Below, piece by piece: positions 1 to 8,447 of a stretch of 38,353 nucleotides of DNA. Under the pieces are notes generated by a model, which was not told the origin of the DNA, ran no database searches, and worked only from the letters and a program-made list of their open reading frames with translations. The translations under genes and the position numbers were made by a program. Numbering within the stretch: the stretch's first letter is position 1; each line of letters opens with the position of its first letter. Origin of the DNA: an uncultured Bacteroidota bacterium (GTDB lineage Bacteria > Bacteroidota > Bacteroidia > Bacteroidales > 4484-276); assembly GCA_903944895.1 (NCBI GenBank), contig CAJATL010000161.1, forward strand, positions 1-38,353, read 5' to 3'.

Positions 1-1077
1 ATTCCAGTATGGTGCGATTTGGAGTTGAAAGACTTAACGCCTAAAATGTCCTGAACGTGGTTTCAATTCCAGTATGGTGCGATTTGGAGGTTGTAATTCC
101 CGGCGGTGTTCTTTGCGCAGGTTTGTTTCAATTCCAGTATGGTGCGATTTGGAGCAGCGTCATTAATTGCATCAATAGATACCTCGTAGTTTCAATTCCA
201 GTATGGTGCGATTTGGAGCAGGCTATCAATTAACGCTATGAATTTTTTTATCCTGTTTCAATTCCAGTATGGTGCGATTTGGAGCAGCGTTGCAGCATAG
301 TAGAACACGCGTTCAAACTTGTTTCAATTCCAGTATGGTGCGATTTGGAGAAAATATTGATTACATTGATTCAGAGGTAATCGAAGTTTCAATTCCAGTA
401 TGGTGCGATTTGGAGTCAGCATCTTACAAATTATCTTTGAGATGGTTTGTAGGTTTCAATTCCAGTATGGTGCGATTTGGAGGTACTCTATCAAGTGCCT
501 CGTCTGCTCTATTAGCATGTTTCAATTCCAGTATGGTGCGATTTGGAGTTAAGACAGGAATAACATCTGATGAGCCTATTTTTGTTTCAATTCCAGTATG
601 GTGCGATTTGGAGTTAATTTAACTTTTAAGCTACAAAATTAAATAGCCTTGTTTCAATTCCAGTATGGTGCGATTTGGAGTTAAAATTAACAGATGTTAT
701 CTTATCGGTCTTTGAAAGTTTCAATTCCAGTATGGTGCGATTTGGAGAACTGTAATACCTATAATGATGCCCCGCGTATTAGTGTTTCAATTCCAGTATG
801 GTGCGATTTGGAGGAGCCGGTCAGATGGTTAACGGTTATTTGATTCTATGTTTCAATTCCAGTATGGTGCGATTTGGAGTCGCGTTCTGATATGTTGTTT
901 ATCAGTTCTGCAATGGTTTCAATTCCAGTATGGTGCGATTTGGAGCTGCATGGTCAAACCCTTACGATTGCATAATTGCACGTTTCAATTCCAGTATGGT
1001 GCGATTTGGAGGCCATGATGCTTTCTAACAGCAAAACAGCATCTGTCGTTTCAATTCCAGTATGGTGCGATTTGGAG
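1..1077 (-). CRISPR. Type I-B CRISPR array, 17 repeats and 16 spacers visible
   Basis: A 30-bp repeat occurs 17 times. The first copy (1-24) lacks its first six bases because the window begins inside it; the last copy is 1048-1077. Repeat starts are 60, 125, 189, 255, 321, 386, 453, 519, 584, 651, 718, 784, 850, 916, 982 and 1048. Every copy I read is identical. Spacers are 34-37 bp and all differ. On the minus strand the repeat begins CTCCAAATCG and ends ATTGAAAC, the usual 8-nt 5' handle of type I-B crRNAs, so transcription runs from about 1077 toward 1, in the same direction as the cas genes. The leader-proximal, newest spacer is therefore 1012-1047. The array continues beyond the left edge. 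Cas6 (10764-11564) is the likely processing enzyme. Confidence 0.98.
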
Positions 1078-1284
1078 CCGTTTTTTTTGAACTTAAAAAT
1101 GCCCTGTTTCCAGGGCTTCCGTGCGGCAAATGTATGCTTTTTATTTAAAATTTGTCGTCAACCTGTAATTCGTGTTTTTTATCAGGCCACCGACAACTAA
1201 CTTATTGTCTTATTAATCAAGATGTCAATGAACTTTTTTGCTTTGCTATTTTTAAAAATTGCTTCTTTTTCGCTTCACCGACAA
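1078..1284 (-). promoter_or_regulatory. CRISPR leader between cas2 and the array
   Basis: This A/T-rich stretch of 207 bp lies between the cas2 stop and the first (leader-proximal) repeat. Repeat orientation makes it the leader. It contains a 6-bp hairpin (1101-1116), and a 12-bp direct repeat, TAGTTGTCGGTG on the minus strand, at 1188-1199 and 1276-1287; the second copy covers the cas2 stop codon. No real gene is seen: the plus-strand reading frames here are short and lack family features. The role as transcription start and integration site is inferred from position and repeat orientation. Confidence 0.75.
1101..1116 (-). terminator. Hairpin in the leader, terminator-like
   Basis: On the minus strand GCCCTG-GAAA-CAGGGC forms a perfect 6-bp stem with a GNRA tetraloop, followed by ATTTTTAAG. 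It lies only 23 bp before the first repeat. It may end the cas mRNA, or be a structural element of the leader transcript. The short distance leaves little room for an array promoter after it. Confidence 0.45.
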
Positions 1285-1548
1285 CTACAAAAATTGTTCA
1301 AGCCCTGATCTCTCAACTCCTACAACTTCCTTTTCAAGCCATCTTTGTTCGCGCGATTTAAAAATTATTACGCTGTCTTCCCTCAACTCCATGATGTCTT
1401 TCGATTTTATAACTAACTCCTTCAATTTGACCTCGGTTATTTCGCCTTCAAAAACCGAATTCTGAATCCAGTTCAAATAGCGGCGGCACAATTTGAGCAT
1501 CTTCCCTACCCTCTTTTCGTTAATATCGTAAACCAAAATTACATACAT
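1285..1548 (-). CDS. cas2: CRISPR-associated endoribonuclease Cas2
   Basis: This 87-residue protein has the Cas2 ferredoxin-like fold pattern. It begins MYVILVYDIN with the conserved Asp at residue 8, and contains RRYLNWIQNSVFEGEI, the typical strand-helix-strand with aromatic and Phe-Glu-Gly signature. Length is normal for a type I-B Cas2. Cas2 dimers bridge two Cas1 dimers in the spacer-integration complex. It is the last cas gene before the leader and lies 35 bp downstream of cas1, so the two are probably co-transcribed. Start ATG at 1548. Confidence 0.96.
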   Translation of the reverse strand: MYVILVYDINEKRVGKMLKLCRRYLNWIQNSVFEGEITEVKLKELVIKSKDIMELREDSVIIFKSREQRWLEKEVVGVERSGLEQFL

Positions 1549-1583
1549 CGTACTTAAGTTTTAGTAGCTACAATTTATAAATT

Positions 1584-2588
1584 TTACCACCAGATTTTAA
1601 AAGGTTTGTAGGTTTCTATTTTCATGATGTGCTTGATAAGCTTGTAACATTCGAGCTTTATCAGATGCTTGTAACTTACCTGCCTTTTCAGGGTACGATG
1701 TTGGATGGTTTCGTTTAGCCTTTCTTCAAATGAAGCTACAAAAGTCTTTTTGGCACCTTCTTTTAAAACAATCTGGTTGAGGTTATGATCGAAATCCGAT
1801 GGTTTTATTTCTTTCCGGTTGATTAGTTTAAAGATGGTGCGGTCAACCAAAATGGGTTTAAAAATTTCGGCAATATCCAGCGCAAGCGAGTACCGCCGCT
1901 CACCAGGTTCGTGAAGGTAGCTGATTGTTGGGTTCAGCTGGGTTTGATGAATCGCCCGCAGGCATTGCGAATAACACATCATGTTACCAAACGAAATCAT
2001 TGCATTTAATTCATTTTTAGGTGGTCGTTTGCTTCGCCCGTCCATTTCGAAACCTTCAACAATCGTGTCGAAAGCTTCGTAATAATTCATCCTGATGTTG
2101 CCCTCAATTCCCATCAACTCGTCAATTTCGCGGGTTAAGGGAATTTTTTCGGCAAAATGGTTCATTACCGTAATAAAAGCCTCCGTTTCTTTGCCGCGGT
2201 TGGCGTAATATTTCAGGTTTTTGGTCATGTTAAAGGCGGCTGCTTCGATAAAACTACTGGCTATCTCGATGCGCTGCTTTTTGTTGAGATAGTTTTTAAC
2301 CTGCTCAACCAGCACCCGACCCGACAAAAGCTGGTCTTTTGGCATAAACGAGCCGGAGTAGTTTTCATAATAATCGAAAAAATGCACGCCAACCTGGTTT
2401 TTTCCAAGGAAATTGTACAAGGCGCTGTTGGCATCAAGACTTCCAAAAGCATACAATTCTTCAACGCCTTCCACCGGAAGATAGCGCGGTTGCTGCTCGT
2501 TGCCGGATTCGTCAACGGGCGTAAATTTGAGCGTGTTGTCCTTGCGGGATAACTTGCCGGGATTAAAAAGATAATAGGTCTTCTTCAT
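1584..2588 (-). CDS. cas1: CRISPR integrase Cas1 (type I-B)
   Basis: This 334-residue protein has the Cas1 arrangement: an N-terminal beta domain (about residues 1-90, starting [13 protein letters not shown]) and a C-terminal alpha-helical catalytic domain. Metal-binding residues are visible as Glu162 in GIEGNIR, His226 in LHEPGER, and Asp238 with Glu241 in [10 protein letters not shown]. Cas1 is the metal-dependent integrase that joins new spacers to the leader end of the array. The N-terminal opening and length match the I-B (Cas1b) type. The gene follows cas4 in the usual acquisition block cas4-cas1-cas2, but here a GxxExxY gene and a repeat-rich spacer separate cas4 from cas1. Confidence 0.97.
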   Translation of the reverse strand: MKKTYYLFNPGKLSRKDNTLKFTPVDESGNEQQPRYLPVEGVEELYAFGSLDANSALYNFLGKNQVGVHFFDYYENYSGSFMPKDQLLSGRVLVEQVKNYLNKKQRIEIASSFIEAAAFNMTKNLKYYANRGKETEAFITVMNHFAEKIPLTREIDELMGIEGNIRMNYYEAFDTIVEGFEMDGRSKRPPKNELNAMISFGNMMCYSQCLRAIHQTQLNPTISYLHEPGERRYSLALDIAEIFKPILVDRTIFKLINRKEIKPSDFDHNLNQIVLKEGAKKTFVASFEERLNETIQHRTLKRQVSYKHLIKLECYKLIKHIMKIETYKPFKIWW

Positions 2589-2856
2589 ACATGATTATTT
2601 TTTTTACAGGATTACAAGATAAAACAAGATTACATGATAGGAATGGATTGAAGCCGGTGAATAAAACCCCCGTATTCATTTCGATTCCGAAAATTGTAGG
2701 ACATTTCCTTAATTTACTGTGTCTTAAATTCATCATTTCACATCATCTTGTAATCCTGTAATCTTGTAATCTTGTTAGCTTTTTAGCTTGTCAATCCTGA
2801 AATCCTTTAATCTTGTTAGCTTTTTAGCTTGTCAATCCTGAAATCCTGTAATCTTG
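2589..2856. repeat. Heptad-like intergenic repeats with a 41-bp tandem duplication
   Basis: The spacer between the GxxExxY gene and cas1 is made largely of variants of aatcctgtaatcttgt. Around 2605-2630 they run in one orientation (acaggattacaagat) and from 2747 in the other, so the segment can fold back. A 41-bp unit is tandemly repeated at 2768-2808 and 2809-2849 with a single base difference, and a third copy starts at 2850 just outside. No gene is seen. Such heptad-like repeats are common in Bacteroidota intergenic DNA; a function is not known to me. Confidence 0.8.
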
Positions 2857-3234
2857 TTACGATTTTGGGCGGTAGGTTTTGAATTTCCGTTTAATTTGCA
2901 CCGAAGTGCCGAAGTTGATTAACAAACCGTTCTCGATATTGGTGGCTGCCAGATAATTGATGAGTTGCTTTTCGTGGGCAACGGTAATGTTTTCGACGGT
3001 TTTTAGCTCCACTATCAGGCAATCGTTTATTAAAATATCGGCATAATAGTCGCCTATTTTTATTCCTTTGTAAAACACCGGAACGGGAAATTGAGGCTTC
3101 GCCAACAAATCAGTACTTTCCAGTTCAATCATCATCGCTTTTTCGTAAACCTTTTCTAGGAAACCCGCTCCCAAAGTATTGTGAACCCTGAAAGCACATG
3201 CAATGACAACCTCAGTAATTCTATTAATATCCAT
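2857..3234 (-). CDS. GxxExxY family protein (PD-(D/E)XK nuclease fold)
   Basis: This 125-residue protein carries the name-giving motif G24-x2-E27-x2-Y30 (GFLEKVY) after the typical NTLGAG. A nuclease-fold core follows, with D66 in YADILI and E76-L-K78 in IVELKTV, spaced as in PD-(D/E)XK enzymes. Members are widespread in Bacteroidota and their function is not established; an endonuclease or DNA-binding role is inferred from the fold. The gene lies between cas4 and cas1, on the same strand, flanked on both sides by aatcctgtaatcttgt repeats, so it looks like an insertion into the cas operon rather than a core cas gene. Confidence 0.93.
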   Translation of the reverse strand: MDINRITEVVIACAFRVHNTLGAGFLEKVYEKAMMIELESTDLLAKPQFPVPVFYKGIKIGDYYADILINDCLIVELKTVENITVAHEKQLINYLAATNIENGLLINFGTSVQIKRKFKTYRPKS

Positions 3235-3409
3235 AATTTTAAGCTATTAATCCGGTTTGAAAATCATTCTTTGCAGAAGGCAGAGCGCTAAGTGCAAAGC
3301 GCAGAGCGTAAGATGCCAAGCACCGGGCAAAATTCTTCTTCCTTTATTTCTTCTCCTAACATGTTAATCCTGTTTATCCTGTAATCTTGTGTAAATCTTG
3401 TTATCTTGT
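3235..3409. repeat. Repeat-rich spacer on the cas4 side of the GxxExxY gene
   Basis: The spacer contains a G/A-rich stretch with repeated gcagagcg and gcaaagcg elements (about 3280-3312), then variants of taatcctgtttatcctgtaatcttg (about 3362-3410) like those on the other side of the GxxExxY gene. The last repeats run up to, and slightly into, the end of cas4. No gene is seen. Confidence 0.7.
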
Positions 3410-3913
3410 TTATTCCCCGATCCAGCAAAAGTCGAAGTACGAACAATTACGGCACAGCGACACAGCGAGCCTTGCCGGTGCCATTTCGGTCTGAATTATT
3501 CCGGCAATTTTTATTTTCATCAACTCAATTTCTTCGACGTCAACGGTGCTTAAAAAAACCTCTTCGCGCTGCCTTAGTTTTGGATATTCGAGTATGCCCG
3601 AAGCGCAGGCAATGCCGTTCTTTTGGAGCACGTACAAATAATATTTAAGTTGCCACAGATGCGCCTGCTCGCGTTTGTCCGACTTTTTAACCTCATGAAC
3701 AATTTTATTCTTAGCATCGAAAAAATCTATTTTTATCCCATCAACTTCGAGTTCGCTGTATTTTTCGCCGCGGCTTTCGTAGCTCGATTCGTGAACTAAT
3801 TTGCCCTCATAAACCAGATCGGAAGTATGTTCCATCTGGATATTGCTGGCAAACAGCCACAGTTTGCGTTGGCAAATCTGGTAATAGTTAAAATGGGTGC
3901 CGGTGATGTGCAT
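3410..3913 (-). CDS. cas4: CRISPR-associated exonuclease Cas4
   Basis: This 167-residue protein has the RecB-like nuclease fold with an iron-sulfur cluster. Four cysteines that would hold the cluster are C14 (YQICQRKLW) and C154, C157 and C163 (LCRNCSYFDFCW). Nuclease residues are H41 (EGKLVHE), D63, E74 and K76 (IVHEVKK). Cas4 trims prespacers and helps select the PAM end and orientation during acquisition. Length is normal for the Cas4 found in I-B loci. The start ATG at 3913 follows cas3 by 49 bp; that gap contains a short CCCTGACAGGG palindrome. C-terminal codons lie in repeat-like DNA. Confidence 0.95.
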   Translation of the reverse strand: MHITGTHFNYYQICQRKLWLFASNIQMEHTSDLVYEGKLVHESSYESRGEKYSELEVDGIKIDFFDAKNKIVHEVKKSDKREQAHLWQLKYYLYVLQKNGIACASGILEYPKLRQREEVFLSTVDVEEIELMKIKIAGIIQTEMAPARLAVSLCRNCSYFDFCWIGE

Positions 3914-3962
3914 GGTTAAAAAAATTAAACCCCTGACAGGGATTGAAGTACTGCCAAGGAAG

Positions 3963-6425
3963 CTACAAAATAAACTCTGAACCCTTTAAATCAATTCCTT
4001 TTGAAAAAGAATATGAATTGGCATCAACTTTAAATAGGGAAAAATAATGCCTCTCGCTGCCTTGCAATGGTTTGATTTGATTTCTATTTAATCGGACCTG
4101 GACAATTTGACCAGACATTTTTTTCAATTGTACTTCAAGTGATTTCTTTTTACGACGAATTGTTGCATACTCAGAACCGTTTTTTAGCAAATCAATTAGT
4201 TCATCCTGTAATTTCAAAAGATTTTCAAATTTCGCATCTTGATGATTTCGGGGAACAAAGTATTGATATTCTTCACCGAACAATTGCTTATCAATCAACT
4301 GAAACTTTCCAATTCTATCAAATTGGCAATCTGTAATATCTTTAATAAAATCTAAATCTGGCTTTATTCCATTTTGCGAATGTTTAGCAAAGTTCAACTC
4401 TGATTGAATCCGATTAAAAAACTCTTTCTGAACCTCAAGTAACTCCTTTTCCTGATATTGCTTTTCGGTGAACGATTCTTTGGTAAATCGTAAGATTTCT
4501 TTGTCTTTCCCCTGATAAATAATGTCAGAACGAATTTTTCCTTTATTCTGCAATTTGAAAAGTTTTACCCTGCCAAATGAATCAAGTTTTCCATTTCGGT
4601 TACACCTTCCAGCGGATTGGACTATGCTAGCAATAGTTGCAAAATCTCGGTATAAAACAGGAAAATCAATATCTACACCAGCTTCAATTAGTTGGGTTGA
4701 AACAATTATTATTCGCTTGTTCTGACGTAACCTGCGTTTGGCCAAATAAATCTTAATCTTACGATGTTGAGGGGTAAAATGTGTATTTAAAAGTAGCAGT
4801 TCGTCTCTTTCCAATTCATCTTGAAGTTTTTCAAAAAGTTCTTTAGTATCATCAATTGTATTCAGAATGACCAATGTGGATCGATTTTCTGAAAGTATGG
4901 ATTCTTTCAGTGTTTCTAAATCAATTGGTTCTTTTTCGAATTCGATTTGATACCGATTAAATAAATCATTTTCAAAATAACTTAGCGGCAACAAGGGAAT
5001 TGGTTTTTCATAATCGGAAAAGATTTTTTTTGCTTCTGTATTGTTCCCAGGCAACCCAAAGTTTGGCTGGGTTGCTGTTGAAATAATTGCATAGCTATTG
5101 AATTTTGTACAGAATTTTTTGATGTAAGCCACAAAGAATCCATATAATCTTGGAGGTAAAGCCTGTATTTCGTCCAATAGAAAAATGCAGTTTGAGAAAT
5201 TCGGCAACTTCAATAATTCCGCATTTCGATTACTCAGCAGCGTTTCAAAAAATCGGACAAATGTGGTAATGACAAAAGGATACGCAAATGTATTCACCTG
5301 GAACTCCATGATATTTGCTTCCGAAATCTTTTCTTCTGTTGGGTTACTATCTAGCTCAGCCTGTATCTTTTCGAATTGGTGGTTTTCCGATTTTGAATCT
5401 ATCCGTTGAATAAATGATTCATTTCCTTCAAATATTTTCAAAACCTCAGCTTCAACTTGTTCAGTAATAGAAAGAAATGGCAATCCATAAATTAAACGTT
5501 TTGCTCCTTTTGCCTTGATAATCTCTGATGCTAATGAAAGCAGCATTAGGGTTTTACCGGATCCAGTTGGTGCTGTAAGTTCATAAACATGCTCATTAAT
5601 TTTCAACCCTTCCCGGATATTCTGTATTGAATGCTCTCTTAACTTTGTTCTTAACTTGTTGAGGTCGGAATTTTGATTCAGTTTGCCCAAATAGGAATCA
5701 AGCTGGAAACTAAAACTTTCTGAAAATGTTTGAACAGCCTTTTGTTGATCATCAATTACATTTCCTACTTTTCCAGCATCGGCTTTGTCTGCATGTATCA
5801 CACTTGCAAAAGCTAACTGGTTATCTAAAAAGAAATCTAAAGCCGATTTGTTATTTTCTCCTTTAAAAACAAGCCGTTCAGTATAGCCTATTTGTACGTT
5901 CTGTGCTGTAAGGAATTGCTGAAAATCATCAACACTGATAAAATGATTGATAAATTCATAAACAGGCAGATTTTTCTCCTTAGTAAGAAATTGGTACAAT
6001 CCTGAATTTTCATCTTTTGATAGAATACTTGCGAATGCTTCGTTTTCTCCACATCTTGGAGAAAAGTCAGGTAAATTACCATGATGTTTGGCAATTGAGA
6101 CTGTCAATGCGATTAAATCATTTTGAGTGAAATCATCAACTTTTAGAAACCGCTTCAATGAATCCATATTTTGTCTGGAACAACCGAAGGCACAGAAAAA
6201 AGCATAAGCTGACAAATAGGAATGATTAGAATAGCCACCCACTGCTTTTTCAGAGTCAAGTTTTCTTTGAAAATTAGGGTTTATCTTTCCAAGATCATGA
6301 AAAATAGCTACCAACTCCGCAATTTTGGAGTTGGTTAGCTTCTTCGTATTATTTATCACACCCTGAACATGTGTTAATAAAAACTTGTCGGGATGTGAAC
6401 GGAATGTTTTTATATCAGGCACCAT
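3963..6425 (-). CDS. cas3: CRISPR nuclease-helicase Cas3 (HD + DExD/H)
   Basis: This 820-residue protein fuses both Cas3 activities. The N-terminal HD nuclease part has H19, H43-D44 (IFHDLGK), H68 (YSNHS) and H114-H115 (AKHHGN). The superfamily 2 helicase follows with Walker A at 285-292 (APTGSGKT), the DExH-like box D418-E-I-Q, the STAT motif at 449-452, and the C-terminal helicase motif with QSAGRCNRNG. All catalytic motifs seem intact. Cas3 is recruited by target-bound Cascade and unwinds and degrades the displaced strand. The start overlaps the cas5 end by 16 bp, so translation is probably coupled. Confidence 0.97.
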   Translation of the reverse strand: MVPDIKTFRSHPDKFLLTHVQGVINNTKKLTNSKIAELVAIFHDLGKINPNFQRKLDSEKAVGGYSNHSYLSAYAFFCAFGCSRQNMDSLKRFLKVDDFTQNDLIALTVSIAKHHGNLPDFSPRCGENEAFASILSKDENSGLYQFLTKEKNLPVYEFINHFISVDDFQQFLTAQNVQIGYTERLVFKGENNKSALDFFLDNQLAFASVIHADKADAGKVGNVIDDQQKAVQTFSESFSFQLDSYLGKLNQNSDLNKLRTKLREHSIQNIREGLKINEHVYELTAPTGSGKTLMLLSLASEIIKAKGAKRLIYGLPFLSITEQVEAEVLKIFEGNESFIQRIDSKSENHQFEKIQAELDSNPTEEKISEANIMEFQVNTFAYPFVITTFVRFFETLLSNRNAELLKLPNFSNCIFLLDEIQALPPRLYGFFVAYIKKFCTKFNSYAIISTATQPNFGLPGNNTEAKKIFSDYEKPIPLLPLSYFENDLFNRYQIEFEKEPIDLETLKESILSENRSTLVILNTIDDTKELFEKLQDELERDELLLLNTHFTPQHRKIKIYLAKRRLRQNKRIIIVSTQLIEAGVDIDFPVLYRDFATIASIVQSAGRCNRNGKLDSFGRVKLFKLQNKGKIRSDIIYQGKDKEILRFTKESFTEKQYQEKELLEVQKEFFNRIQSELNFAKHSQNGIKPDLDFIKDITDCQFDRIGKFQLIDKQLFGEEYQYFVPRNHQDAKFENLLKLQDELIDLLKNGSEYATIRRKKKSLEVQLKKMSGQIVQVRLNRNQIKPLQGSERHYFSLFKVDANSYSFSKGIDLKGSEFIL

Positions 6426-7120
6426 TGTTCTAAAACTTTTGATGATTGATATTCGTAGTACTTTCCTTCAACTGTTATTGAGTGAGGGAAATCAGGATAA
6501 ATGACATTCTTGTATTTATCAGGCAAATTCCAGAAATCTTCGTTCTGGAAAGTGGGCATCTTGTCAAAACCTATACGAAATCCGCCAGAAATATCCTTGG
6601 GTGTATGTTCTTCGGCAAGTACAAATCCTTTGGTTTCAAATGTTCCATTTCTGATTTCCGAAAATTCACCTTCTGATTCCCACTGAAGGTTTGCGGGACA
6701 ATTATGCCAACCTAATACTGGTGGATAAACAGTCTCCTCTTTTTTTATAGCGAATTTGAAATCTTCGAAAATGGAATTTGATTGCTCGTCCATTAATGCT
6801 ATTGAAACCAAAAATCTGGGGTCTTTCAAAAACTCAAAATACTTTGGTGTTCCTTCAGCAGTCGGACTTATGGCAGTTCGACTGGTAAAGCCCCATGAAA
6901 TCTTTTTTACCGGATTAAGCAACTGAACCCCATAAAGCAAATCACCCGACAATTGCGGGAATTTACTTTTCATTTCTTCACGTTCAATCCCCAAAACTGC
7001 ACCAATTAGTCCAATCAGAGCCGTTTTGGTAATTAAATCGTGAGACAAAGGATTATTGTTTGTTTCCGGCTTTTTAAAATGCCCCCAATTACCTTCTATG
7101 ATAAGTTGGAAGCCTTTCAT
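6410..7120 (-). CDS. cas5: Cascade subunit Cas5 (type I-B)
   Basis: This 236-residue RAMP protein begins MKGFQLIIEGNWGHFKKPETN, the Cas5b-type N-terminal strand, followed by the helix with ITKTALIGLIGAVLGIER, the conserved small-residue block of the I-B Cas5 family. In Cascade, Cas5 caps the 5' handle of the crRNA and contacts Cas8. The start codon overlaps the cas7 stop by 4 bp (ATGA), and the end overlaps cas3 by 16 bp. The protein therefore sits in a translationally coupled effector block cas8b-cas7-cas5-cas3. Confidence 0.95.
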   Translation of the reverse strand: MKGFQLIIEGNWGHFKKPETNNNPLSHDLITKTALIGLIGAVLGIEREEMKSKFPQLSGDLLYGVQLLNPVKKISWGFTSRTAISPTAEGTPKYFEFLKDPRFLVSIALMDEQSNSIFEDFKFAIKKEETVYPPVLGWHNCPANLQWESEGEFSEIRNGTFETKGFVLAEEHTPKDISGGFRIGFDKMPTFQNEDFWNLPDKYKNVIYPDFPHSITVEGKYYEYQSSKVLEQWCLI

Positions 7121-8061
7121 AACTTAATTGCTTCAAATTTCGGTTTTCCAGTTAATTCTAACTTGAGTGACTCAATCTCAGTATAAAATTTTATTTTTTC
7201 CACTTTATCCGAAATAACGGCTTCATACAATTTTGAAAAATCAAGTTTGTAATCGTCCATACTGCGCAGTTGTTCTCCTTTTCTATCATCTTTAGGATCA
7301 ATTTTTATCAATCTATCTACCCCATATACCTTTAGATTATTTTTTGAGTATTCAATCTCAAGCAAGAGTACTGAGTTTTGGCCGATCTTACTGCGCGAAT
7401 GAGAACTTCCATCGCCGCTGGTGCCATACCAAAGTGCTTGATACATTTGATCCAAATCATCCTTCTTCATTCCAGTTTTTTCTGCCACCTTAGGATTTAC
7501 CCACCCATGAATTTGAATTAAAGAATAAGGAACTAAAGTGGTTGTTCCAATTGAACCTTGTGTATTTTCTGCTTTTGAAGTGAAATGAGTTGTGTTTTGG
7601 TGCATTCTTAAATTGACTTCATTCAGTGACGGGTTTAATAATGCGAATTGGACAGGGCCAGTAAATTGAGTGTGCCCATTTTTCATTTCTTTTCCATCGA
7701 TTTTAATCTTTTTTGCATCATCTCCTAATGTTGAAATTCCTCCAAATAACCTTACATCAATTTGTTCTTTCAGCAATTCTGCAATGTCCAGTAATTTATT
7801 CAAATTACGATTTTCAGCAATCCAAGTAAGGACACCTTTTGAATCTGTTTTACCAGCCCCTGTTTTTTCGCTTACATAAATTGGTAATCCTTTTTCTTCA
7901 AAGTAGGTGCGAACATATCTTTTCATTCGAACATCGCTAACCAAAATTTTCTTGGTTTCTTCATCGTAACGTTGCTCTCCTGTGAAAGGGTCGCCATTTG
8001 GGATGTTATACGAAGTTTCATACAAAAACAAAATCTCTGATTTTTTTAATTCATTTTCCAT
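7117..8061 (-). CDS. cas7: Cascade backbone subunit Cas7 (type I-B, Csh2-like)
   Basis: This 314-residue protein has the Cas7/Csh2 pattern: the N-terminal LYETSYNIPNGDPF, the segment DVRMKRYVRTYF, and the glycine-rich RLFGGISTLGDDAK region, with HTQFTGPVQFAL further on. Cas7 polymerises along the crRNA spacer and forms the Cascade backbone. It follows cas8b with a gap of 26 bp and overlaps cas5 by 4 bp. Length is normal for the I-B family. Confidence 0.95.
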   Translation of the reverse strand: MENELKKSEILFLYETSYNIPNGDPFTGEQRYDEETKKILVSDVRMKRYVRTYFEEKGLPIYVSEKTGAGKTDSKGVLTWIAENRNLNKLLDIAELLKEQIDVRLFGGISTLGDDAKKIKIDGKEMKNGHTQFTGPVQFALLNPSLNEVNLRMHQNTTHFTSKAENTQGSIGTTTLVPYSLIQIHGWVNPKVAEKTGMKKDDLDQMYQALWYGTSGDGSSHSRSKIGQNSVLLLEIEYSKNNLKVYGVDRLIKIDPKDDRKGEQLRSMDDYKLDFSKLYEAVISDKVEKIKFYTEIESLKLELTGKPKFEAIKL

Positions 8062-8087
8062 TTTAATAAAATTTTAAAGTTTGATGA

Positions 8088-8447
8088 TTATTGATTATCT
8101 GTATTTTCCATTGTACTATTAATAGGTGTTTCCTTTTTTGCAAAAGGCTTAAAGTAATTTTCCATAAAGCCAAATGCACATTCTTCTTTATCATATCTTG
8201 ACTGGAATTCCTTGACTTTTTGTGCAAGATCATACGAAGTTTGAAAGGTAAATTTGGTTTTGTCGTGCATGATTAGTTTTTGCTCAATTTCATTTTTGAG
8301 TTTAATGAAATCGGCCATGTTTCCAATTCTTCGGGTAAGATTACCCACATAGTTTTTCTCAAATGAATTAATCTCCTGGCTCAAGTTCCTTGCTAATCCT
8401 CCAAGCATGAGTCCGATTTGGTAACTTTCTGATGATGTAATTTCCAT
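8088..8447 (-). CDS. Probable internal translation product Cas11b
   Basis: Within cas8b an in-frame ATG at 8447 would give a 119-residue, mostly helical protein (MEITSSESYQIG to the shared stop). In several I-B, I-C and I-D systems the small subunit Cas11 is made from an internal start in the cas8 or cas10d gene. The sequence just before this ATG is A/T-rich (AAAAACGATAAATTT), as is usual for Bacteroidota translation starts, and the size fits Cas11. The internal start is an inference; nothing in the sequence proves its use. Confidence 0.45.
   Translation of the reverse strand: MEITSSESYQIGLMLGGLARNLSQEINSFEKNYVGNLTRRIGNMADFIKLKNEIEQKLIMHDKTKFTFQTSYDLAQKVKEFQSRYDKEECAFGFMENYFKPFAKKETPINSTMENTDNQ

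Noticed and set aside
269-622. Plus-strand reading frame with repeated SIPVWCDLE/FNSSMVRFG peptides
   Set aside because: This is the CRISPR array read in frame; the repeated peptides are translations of the repeat. The same holds for 976-1200.
2157-2552. 131-residue plus-strand reading frame
   Set aside because: Antisense shadow of cas1, which has all catalytic residues.
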